From AM-0621 sp964573505 (lineage in GTDB: Bacteria; Planctomycetota; Planctomycetia; Planctomycetales; Planctomycetaceae), in the NCBI GenBank assembly GCA_964573505.1, contig CAZNMS010000280.1, forward strand, positions 1 through 11,259: a DNA stretch of 11,259 nucleotides. The letters run 5' to 3'. The position numbers and the translations under genes were made by a program. Shown piece by piece: positions 1 through 7,100 of the stretch. Position 1 is the first letter of the stretch; each line of letters starts with the position of its first letter. The notes under the pieces are model-generated. The model saw only the letters and a program-made list of their open reading frames with translations. It was not told where the DNA came from and searched no databases.

Positions 1-1238
1 CTCGGAGCCAGAATGGCTTGATGCGTTCCGGGAACGTGAAGTCCTTGTTTGGCGGGCGTCGAGTCCAGCACCACGAGAATCAGTTCGGGCGTGATGCCGC
101 AGTAGTTCAGCAAGACAGTGCCCTTTGCCGGTGCCCCGTATCCCACAACTTTCTTGTTGGAAACTCGAAGTTCGAAAAGCCGCGCGAGTAGCTCAAGGCG
201 ATTGGCTTCAATCTTTCTGGAATGCGAACTCCAAACATCCGTGCGACCGATCCCGAGTTCGTCTTCGTTCTTGAGCCAGTCATCGATTGCTTCAGACCAA
301 CCCGAGCCATGCCGGACGTAGCAACGGATCGTTCCGCCATGCACTTCATAGTGCTCGATTCGTTCTAACTTCAGGCCATGTCGGTTGAGTAATGTCACGA
401 GCGGCTTGATCGCGAAGTAACTCAAGTGCTCGTGATAGATCGTGTCGTACTCCAGCTTCTTCACGAGATCGCCGAGGTACGGAACTTCAAAGACAAACGC
501 ACCTTCCGGAGCCAGCAACGCTTTGATGCCTCGGCACACATCGTCCAAATCGTCGATATGTCCGAGCACATTGCAGGCGACGATCAGATGCGCCGCTCCT
601 GAGACTCGACGCACCTCAGACGCGAGCAACTCGGAAAAGAACTCGGCGATCGTCGGGACGCCGCGCGCTGCTGCCATCACCGAGATATTACGAGCGGGAT
701 CGATGCCCAGAAGTCGCACGTCGCGACGTTGGATGGCGCTCAAGGCCGTGCCATCGTTCGAGCCGATCTCGACAATCAAGCCACCGGGCGGAACGAACTC
801 ATTCGCAGCGTTCGTCATCAATTGCGAGAAGTGATCGGCCATCCGTCGCGAACTCGACGTGAAGAATAAGTACGACCGAAACAACAACTCGGGCGGAACA
901 ACATGCGCCAGTTGGACCATGCCACAGTCTGCACAGAGCCGAACATCGAGCGGATACTTTGCTTCGGGACGATCGAGATCTTCTGGCCGCAGATAGGCAT
1001 TCGCCGGCGGTTGTTCGCCGAGCGACAGCACCGTCTGAAGGTTGCTTCCTAAGCACGCTCGACACGTCGAGCGTTCCCAGTTGCGAGCCGAGTCAGTCCG
1101 CTGCGCGAAGTCTCGATGCACTTCGCCCAAGTAGCGTTCTGCGAGTGCTTGCACGGGTAATTGCGATTCCACTCTCGCGAACTGATTGAATGCTGCGAGC
1201 GCCTCAGTTGAGTTGATGTCATGTGTTTGCTCGGTCAT
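1..1238 (-). CDS. Sugar C-methyltransferase, NovU/EvaC/TcaB9 type (3' end cut by window)
   Basis: This is a SAM-dependent C-methyltransferase that in its family adds a methyl branch to the C-3 carbon of a nucleotide-linked 4-keto deoxysugar. My translation gives 412 residues without a stop. Four cysteines (C59, C62, C102, C105) form the N-terminal zinc-binding domain. The SAM motif VEIGSNDG is at 156-163, followed by LGIDPARN at 177-184. YHEHLSYF at 268-275 carries the Tyr/Glu/His residues implicated in catalysis in TcaB9. VHGG (299-302) and the C-terminal-domain motif GYGAPAKG (366-373) with NYCG (378-381) complete the pattern. Family members are usually about 400-420 residues, so perhaps 40 are missing past position 1. 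The ATG at 1236-1238 overlaps the upstream stop as ATGA, so translation is probably coupled; GGTGGT just upstream is a weak ribosome site. About 55 residues before the first cysteine are longer than usual. The family is certain; the actual sugar is unknown. Confidence 0.93.
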   Translation of the reverse strand, partial: MTEQTHDINSTEALAAFNQFARVESQLPVQALAERYLGEVHRDFAQRTDSARNWERSTCRACLGSNLQTVLSLGEQPPANAYLRPEDLDRPEAKYPLDVRLCADCGMVQLAHVVPPELLFRSYLFFTSSSRRMADHFSQLMTNAANEFVPPGGLIVEIGSNDGTALSAIQRRDVRLLGIDPARNISVMAAARGVPTIAEFFSELLASEVRRVSGAAHLIVACNVLGHIDDLDDVCRGIKALLAPEGAFVFEVPYLGDLVKKLEYDTIYHEHLSYFAIKPLVTLLNRHGLKLERIEHYEVHGGTIRCYVRHGSGWSEAIDDWLKNEDELGIGRTDVWSSHSRKIEANRLELLARLFELRVSNKKVVGYGAPAKGTVLLNYCGITPELILVVLDSTPAKQGLHVPGTHQAILAP

Positions 1239-3352
1239 GGCACCACCAGTGCGACGATAGCGCCCGTTTGAGAATCGCGTCCGTCGAGATACTCAGCGTG
1301 ACGCAGAAATCGCGGCTTCAACTCCTGCCAAAGGAGCGTGCCGCCGTTCGTGAGCGGATCGATCGGTCCCGCAGTGCGGACTCCATCAATGGCGATCAGT
1401 CCGCCAGAACGAACCTGCTTCGCGATGATGTTGTAGTCGACCACTAACTCGGCGATCGGACGTTGGCCGTTCAAGAATGCGATGTCATACATCCGGTAGC
1501 CGCGACGATTCGTGAGTTCCTGTTCGAAGGCGGCACGGGTCGCCGGAGTCGGCACGAAATGCACGGTCTGCACCTCGCACGCCAATGCTTCAAAGAGCGG
1601 TTGTTGCTTGAGGTCCAATGGCTGTTGCTCGGTCCCGACAACAACGATCCGCGCGTCCGTGCTAGCGGCTCGCGTCCAAAGAAAGGGCGTCGCAGCACCG
1701 CGCGGACCGACATCAAGGACTCGCTTCGGTGCCCACTCAATCACCCGCTGCATGAACCGAGTGAGATCAGTCGGATGATGTAACTCGCCGAAGCTCTCAT
1801 ACGGCGGAGACGCGGAGTATCGAAAGCACACATCGACCCACTCTTTGGCCGTCGAGCGGTTCTTCGAAAACATCTCCAGTGTGTCGAGTGCTTGCGTCAG
1901 TGCCGCATCATCGGATGAGTTCTTCGGGCGTCTGAAAGCAACGCCTCGCGGAGGCGTTGTCTTTGCCGCAGCCGGGCTCGATGTAGCCGTTGTTACATTG
2001 GTTGTCGCCGCCGTCGTCGCGTTCGTAGTGACTGGCGAACTGCCGGTGAGGGCCTTCTTCTTCTGACTGATCTCCGCGCTCGAGGCGACTGGCTTCAGCG
2101 TGCCTTCGCGGACGAGGACATCCAGTCGATTGGTCGGCTCGCGCTTCGTCGCCGCAACTTGTTCGAAGAACGCTTTGAGCTTGGGCATCGCGACGTCAAC
2201 GGAATACTTCTGCTGCACGGTCTCTTGAGCAGCGATGCTGAGCGGCTTGAAAGCCGCAGGATCTCTCAGAACTTCGATGGCCTGCGCCGCGAGTCCGTCA
2301 ACATCAAAGAAGCCTTTGAGCAACCCGTTCTCGCCGGGGCGAATGTACTCGCGCACGCAATTCTGATCGGAAGCGAGAACGACGGCTCCGCACGACATCG
2401 CGTCGACCAGCGACCATGAAGCAATGAAGGGTTCCGTCAAATAGATGTGCAAATCGCCGAGCGACAGGATCTCAGCGAGTTCTGTCTCGGGCACTCTGCC
2501 GGTGAAGAGAAACTTCGAAAGGTCGTACCGACCGCTCGAAAGTACTTCCTCTCGAAACGACTGCTTGTCGGTGTAGGCCAAGTCCGGGCCGTAATGAACG
2601 CTGTCCGCTCCGACGACGACAAAAAGCACGTTTGGAAACTGCTCGTAGGTCCGCCGCGCGACTTCCATGAAGATGTCGAAGCCGCGCATCCGTTCGAAGC
2701 CGCGAGCCACATAGGTGACGATTCTGGTGTCATCTGGCACCACTTGACCGTTCGGCAATCGCCGTTCGCGAATCGGTCGTCGGTAGTAAATGCTCGTGTC
2801 GATGCCATCAAAGATGACGTTGAACTTCGAATGGAACTCCTTCGGGAAGAAGTCACGCTGATAGTGAGTTGGGGTCCAAGCGCGGTCGCAGTTCTCAAGA
2901 TCCAGCAGGATCATCGCGTTCTTCGTCTTCACTCGCAGGAGAGCTTCTTCTTCGACCGGCAGTTCAGGACGAAAGCCAATGTCGCCGCCAACCGGGCGGT
3001 AGAAGTACTCGGCGAAGTTGATGATCGGAGCGTCGTACAGAAACGGTAAGAACAACGACGACCCGAAGCCGGTATGCGCTACGATCAGATCGGGTTGCAG
3101 GTCACGTCGAGGTTTCAACGTCTCAAACACGGCATGCGCTTCCTGCACGCAGTTTTCGAAGTTGCGCGTGCAGAAGTGATTGGAAGCTGTCGCACCACCG
3201 GTTGCGCGATACACGACCTTCTCAACGCCCGGCACCGAGCCTTCTGCTTTCGACGTCACGAAGCTGCAACGCCATCCGTACTCAGCAGCCAGTCGCGGCG
3301 CGATGTACCTGAATTGGGCGGGGAAGTTCTGATGCAAGAACATGACATGCAT
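1235..3352 (-). CDS. GT4 glycosyltransferase fused to a methyltransferase-like domain
   Basis: This is a 705-residue fusion protein. Residues 1-185 match the N-terminal domain of a GT4 subgroup (MHVMFLHQNFPAQF at 1-14, DLIVAHTGFG at 88-97, GDIGFRPELP at 123-132, TPTHYQRDFFP at 160-170). Residues about 209-385 are the nucleotide-sugar-binding half (FTGRVPETEL at 283-292, SWSLVDAMSCG at 312-322). A Thr/Ala/Pro-rich linker spans about 437-468. Residues about 525-705 resemble a class I methyltransferase fold: VLDVGPRG (545-552) sits where motif I belongs but lacks the normal GxGxG, and DIAFLNG (623-629) with GGLIAIDGV (650-658) fits the later strands. The frame stays open to a GTG at 3412, but GGAGG at 3364-3368 and the family's usual MHVLFVHQNFP start favour the ATG at 3352. 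It likely transfers a sugar in the cytoplasm during surface-glycan assembly, together with the coupled C-methyltransferase. Donor and acceptor cannot be read from the sequence. Confidence 0.9.
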   Translation of the reverse strand: MHVMFLHQNFPAQFRYIAPRLAAEYGWRCSFVTSKAEGSVPGVEKVVYRATGGATASNHFCTRNFENCVQEAHAVFETLKPRRDLQPDLIVAHTGFGSSLFLPFLYDAPIINFAEYFYRPVGGDIGFRPELPVEEEALLRVKTKNAMILLDLENCDRAWTPTHYQRDFFPKEFHSKFNVIFDGIDTSIYYRRPIRERRLPNGQVVPDDTRIVTYVARGFERMRGFDIFMEVARRTYEQFPNVLFVVVGADSVHYGPDLAYTDKQSFREEVLSSGRYDLSKFLFTGRVPETELAEILSLGDLHIYLTEPFIASWSLVDAMSCGAVVLASDQNCVREYIRPGENGLLKGFFDVDGLAAQAIEVLRDPAAFKPLSIAAQETVQQKYSVDVAMPKLKAFFEQVAATKREPTNRLDVLVREGTLKPVASSAEISQKKKALTGSSPVTTNATTAATTNVTTATSSPAAAKTTPPRGVAFRRPKNSSDDAALTQALDTLEMFSKNRSTAKEWVDVCFRYSASPPYESFGELHHPTDLTRFMQRVIEWAPKRVLDVGPRGAATPFLWTRAASTDARIVVVGTEQQPLDLKQQPLFEALACEVQTVHFVPTPATRAAFEQELTNRRGYRMYDIAFLNGQRPIAELVVDYNIIAKQVRSGGLIAIDGVRTAGPIDPLTNGGTLLWQELKPRFLRHAEYLDGRDSQTGAIVALVVP

Positions 3353-3363
3353 GGCGAATTGGT

Positions 3364-3368
3364 CCTCC
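3364..3368 (-). promoter_or_regulatory. Ribosome binding site deciding the start of the glycosyltransferase
   Basis: The minus strand reads GGAGG, then 11 bases, then ATG at 3352. This is the only good Shine-Dalgarno match near the candidate starts. The in-frame ATG at 3370 overlaps this site and so cannot use it, and the GTG at 3412 has no comparable sequence close upstream. Confidence 0.65.
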
Positions 3369-3468
3369 ATGTTGCAGCGGGATCGTTGAGTGACGAGCCG
3401 GAATGCAAACACCGCGCCGCTGGCACATTGGTTGCGTTTGAGGGCGATGGAGAGTGAACCATGCGCAG

Positions 3469-3536
3469 CCCTACTTCTTTGAGATGGCTCGCACGTGCGA
3501 GTCGCTTGCGGTCATTGGCCGACGCAAGCGGTAGGG
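3469..3536. repeat. Compound palindromic element 1
   Basis: Three nested or adjacent palindromes are visible. The outer arms are CCCTAC (3469-3474) and GTAGGG (3531-3536). Inside lies a perfect 14-bp palindrome, CTCGCACGTGCGAG (3488-3501). It is followed by an inverted repeat with arms CGCTTGCG (3503-3510) and CGCAAGCG (3523-3530) around a 12-base loop. The element lies between divergent genes and I find no convincing coding frame over it. It may be a dispersed intergenic repeat, an operator, or a structured leader for the leftward operon; the sequence alone does not decide. Confidence 0.6.
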
Positions 3537-3566
3537 GTAATTCTCGTTCGCTTTCTGGGTTTCGCT

Positions 3567-3631
3567 GGGGAGTCGGCACACAGAGGCTCGCGTGTGTCTC
3601 AGAGCCTCGCTCCGTATGTGCTGACTTCCCC
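3567..3631. repeat. Long imperfect hairpin (palindromic element 2)
   Basis: A 65-base inverted repeat. GGGGAGTCGGCACA (3567-3580) pairs with TGTGCTGACTTCCCC (3617-3631) with one G-T pair and one bulged base. After an asymmetric internal loop, GAGGCTC (3583-3589) pairs with GAGCCTC (3602-3608) around a 12-base loop. The bulges and the wobble pair suggest that RNA pairing may be preserved rather than simple DNA dyad symmetry. No U-tract follows on either strand, so it is not a standard terminator. It could be a leader structure, a small RNA or a mobile palindromic repeat. Confidence 0.6.
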
Positions 3632-3708
3632 GGCGGGCTCAAAGCGATGCCTGTGATGGGTAATTTTCTTTCCAACCCGCGCAATGAATTTGCCACAAGG
3701 TGTCGCTG

Positions 3709-3894
3709 ATGAGCTTTGAATGTCCTCACTGTTCCAATGCCGGACGAGTTCGCGAGATTGAGCCAAAACCCGAAGCCAACGGCTTATGGCAGCTATGGGC
3801 GGTCCTCGTGCGCTGCGATAGCTGCTGCAAGGTCTACCGCATCTGGCGCTGGCAGCGCGGGCAAGTAAAGCCCCTGCGATCAAACCTGTCGTAG
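3709..3894 (+). CDS. Small CxxC/CxxC (zinc-ribbon-like) protein
   Basis: A predicted 61-residue protein of unrecognised family. It has CPHC at 5-8 and CDSC at 36-39, with an extra cysteine at 40. This spacing is typical of a small zinc ribbon. The middle and end are rich in Trp and basic residues (GLWQLWAVLV at 25-34, YRIWRWQRG at 43-51). The ATG at 3709 is preferred over an in-frame GTG at 3700 because AAGG (3697-3700) lies eight bases before it and CPHC then falls right at the N-terminus, as is common for zinc ribbons. It stands alone, 253 bases before the giant gene and facing away from the glycan operon. Zinc binding is inferred from the cysteines. Its shortness makes chance coding possible, although paired CxxC motifs are unlikely by accident. 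Confidence 0.55.
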   Translation: MSFECPHCSNAGRVREIEPKPEANGLWQLWAVLVRCDSCCKVYRIWRWQRGQVKPLRSNLS

Positions 3895-3940
3895 AGCCGT
3901 CTTTCTGCATCAACTAACGGCTCGATGATCCGCTCGTCAG

Positions 3941-3958
3941 ATTAGTGTAATTACTAAT
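3941..3958. promoter_or_regulatory. Inverted repeat, possible operator
   Basis: ATTAGT and ACTAAT form 6-bp arms around GTAATT. The 18-base, AT-rich dyad stands out in GC-richer surroundings about 190 bases before the giant gene and 47 bases after the small cysteine-rich gene. It has the size of a dimeric regulator site, but no regulator is known and it could be chance. Confidence 0.3.
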
Positions 3959-4135
3959 ACAGGCACTGCCGGAGTCATCCGAAACTGCGGCACGATTATG
4001 GCAATCGGCACGATGAATAAGTCACCTAGCGGTTCTCTACCAGTTGGAAGACAAGGAAGACTGGCGAAGGTATGCCGGTTGCGTATTCCGATTCCTCGTA
4101 GGCAGTTTGGGTGCCTGTCTTAGCCTTTTGAGGAA

Positions 4136-4139
4136 GAGG
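4136..4139 (+). promoter_or_regulatory. Ribosome binding site of the giant gene
   Basis: GAGG lies eight bases before the ATG at 4148, inside a purine-rich run with two successive GAGGAA units (4130-4141). It supports ATG 4148 as the start and thus the unusual N-terminus ahead of the LERRNLLAG signature. Confidence 0.65.
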
Positions 4140-4147
4140 AAACGGAA

Positions 4148-7100
4148 ATGGTTTTGTGCGATTTCTTCGAAAAGTTTCGGTATCTCTGCAAGCAGTGGCA
4201 GCATTCAAGCACTCACCGACGACCTGCCAATGGTCGGCAAACTTCAGAAGCTCTCGAACGCCGGAATCTGCTTGCTGGAAATGTTCTTGCCGTCGTCAGT
4301 TCAAAGAGTTTGTTCTTGAGTGGAGACGCGAGTGGCAACTCCGTCGAACTTGCCGCATCGAATGGCAATCTCGTCGTTCGCGGTCTGGAAGGCACGACGG
4401 TTAATGGTCAATCCGAGTTCCTTGTTCGGGGCGGTTCAACAGAAGTCGGTCGCCATCTTTTCGCCTACATGAATGGTGGCAATGACACGCTTGTGATTAG
4501 CCCGGGAGTCAGTCTGCGGAAGGACTCGTATGTCTTCATGGGAGAAGGCGACGATCTCTTCGCGATGAGCGGCAGCCGAGCGAGTCGCGGCTTATATGTC
4601 GATTTGGGCAACGGCAACGACTCGATCCATTTGGAAGCCTCTTCTGTCGGTCGTGATGCGACATTTGTTGGAGCACTCGGCAACAAGACCTTCTTTGCCG
4701 GCAATAGCGCTCTGGGTAATCACCTGACGATGGTGTTTCCCGTTGGCCAAGACGCGGTTGTCTTCGAGGACACAACGATCGACGACGACGCCTACATCTA
4801 TACGGGGCTCGGGAACGATGACGTTGTGTTTCGAGCAACCTCATTCAACGAGACGCTGACGCTCGATACGTCACTGGGCGATGATCTTGTGCAAGTTGAT
4901 CCGGTCTCTTCATTTCGAGAGACAAGCGTCGCGCTGCTCGGCGGCGGTGACGATGACCTGCTGACGAACGGAGATAATTCCTTTGGCGGGCCGTTAGTCG
5001 TTGTCGGAATGGGCGGCAACGACAGCGTGCAGCTTTCGAACACAACTTCGGTCGGCGGAGGTCGGTACGTCGTTGATGTCGATAACAGCACGCTCGACTC
5101 AACAACAGCGGCAGCGCGGTTGAATTCGGCAACCGGTGCTCTCGCACGAATCACGCAGGTGCAAGAGCGAGTGACCAGTCTGATCGGCTCGCGGCTTCTG
5201 ACATTGGAAGTCTCGGCGAACACGATCAGTGAAAGTTCTGAAACGCACTTGATCGCAACAGTCGCTCGACCCGCCGGGCAATTGGGCGATCTTGTTGTGA
5301 CACTGATAAGCAGCGATACGAGCGAATTGACCGTCCCTGCAACCGTCACGATTCCCGGCGGTCAACAAAGCGCGACATTCAACATCACCGCCGTTGATGA
5401 CAGCGTCGTTGATGGCACTCAGACCGTCACCATCACTGCGTCGTCATCAGGCTTCACGAGCAGCACTCAATCAATCTCTGTGACCGATGACGATGTTGAG
5501 CAGACGCCTGAACTCAGCCTTTCAATCATCCCAACAACTTTCAGCGAGGGTGATGGAGACGGTGCTGGATTTGGAACGGTGACACGCAGCGGAGCCACGG
5601 ATGAGGATCTCGTTGTTGTGCTGAGTAGCTCAGACGTTGCGTCAGCAACGGTACCGGCATCGGTGACAATCCCTGCCGGTCAGACATCAGCGGACTTCGA
5701 CATCAACATTATTGATGACAATGTTGCTGACGGTGCAGTGACAGTAACCATCACTGCAACGGCATCGGGGCTCACGACCGACACGGTGCAAATCACAGTC
5801 AGCGATGACGAATCCTCGACGAATCTGTTCTTGCAGATTACCCCTGACGAGATCGCCGAAAACGCAGGCAGTAATGCCGCAACGGGCGAGATCACGCGAA
5901 CGGGCGGAATTGATGGCGATCTCGTTGTGAATGTGACGAGTTCCAATCCAAGCCTGATTACGGTTCCGGCGAGTGTCACAATTGTTGCAGGTGAGGATAC
6001 CGCCACATTCCCGATCTCAGTGATCGACAACTCAACCTTCGATAGCCAATCACGACCCGTCACGATCAGTTTGTCGAGCGGCAATCTCACGTCGACATCA
6101 TCCGTGATTACGGTCACGGAGAATGATCAACCGGCATTGCAACTCACTCCGCAAGATTCTTCGTTGGATGAGGTCGGAGCGAATCGCACGCTCACAATGA
6201 CCGTCACGCGTCCGACCGATTTGTCCGACGGTGATCTTGTTGTGACACTCTTCGGCAGCGATTCGTCCGAACTGACGGTGCCATCGTCAGTCACCATTCT
6301 CGATGGCAATGAGTCGGCGACATTCACTGTGACGACAGTGGCTGATGATACCGTCGACGGTGACCAAGATATTTCAGTGATCGCAACGGCCAGTGGTTTC
6401 ATCTCGGCAGACACGGCTGTCACGGTTCGAGACAGTGACGTTGCTGCGATCACCGTTGTGCTTGATCAAAACACCATCAGCGAAGGCGCCGGTAGTTCTG
6501 CTGTCACGGGTACTGTGACACGCAATACCGATCTGACTTCCGAGCTTGTGGTCACACTCAGTAGCAGTCTGCCAGACACCGTTTCGCCCCCGACTTCTGT
6601 CACAATCCCTGCCGGGGAAGCAACTGCCTCATTCGAGATTGATCTCGTTGATGACATCATCGTGAATGGAACACGCATCGCGACGATCACTCCGTCCGCA
6701 CCCGGACACGCCTCGAACGCCGCAAGCTTGAATGTGACCGACAATGAAGTCGGCGAGCTGCTGTTCTCGTTCGATGTCGGTTCGGTCAGTGAAGCGGTCG
6801 GATCCAACGTCGCTGTCGGAACGATTACACGACCGGATTCGGCAACCGCTTCCGATCTTGTCGTTTCACTCACGAGTTCTGATGCGGACGCACTGACGGT
6901 TCCGGCCTCTGTTACCATTCTGGCCGGAAACACTTCGGCGACTTTCAACGCGACCGCAGTCAACGACGTGTTCTCTGAGGACGCGCAAACCATCACGGTG
7001 ACAGCCAACGCAAACGGGTTCAATCCGATCGAAGCACAAGTCGTCGTCGCCGATGACGATGGTCTCGCGACACTCTCAATGGCGATCGTTCCTGCTTCCA

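Larger units (their letters stand above)
3895..4147 (+). other. Leader region of the giant surface-protein gene
   Basis: A 253-base noncoding stretch with no recognised gene. It holds an inverted repeat at 3941-3958, a possible leader hairpin at 4092-4141 and the ribosome site at 4136-4139. I could not identify a convincing promoter with standard -35/-10 boxes; planctomycete promoters are poorly described. Confidence 0.5.

Noticed and set aside
2447..3049. A 200-residue plus-strand frame opposite the glycosyltransferase.
   Set aside because: It is antisense to a clearly recognisable GT4 domain and has no family features.
3353..3412. An upstream GTG start at 3412 that would add 20 residues to the glycosyltransferase.
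   Set aside because: The only good ribosome site (3364-3368) serves the ATG at 3352, and the family normally begins with MHVLFVHQNFP-like sequence.
3461..3709. An 82-codon plus-strand frame and overlapping minus-strand frames in the divergent intergenic region.
   Set aside because: They run through the two compound palindromes, are rich in Arg/Ser, and have no recognisable motif.
3895..4147. A promoter for the giant gene.
   Set aside because: I found no convincing paired -35/-10 boxes, and planctomycete consensus sites are too poorly known to call one by eye.
4460..5059. Reading the N-terminal Gly/Asp region as a classical RTX (hemolysin-type) calcium repeat.
   Set aside because: The period is 22 residues instead of nine, and there is no RTX C-terminal secretion signal or nearby type I secretion gene.
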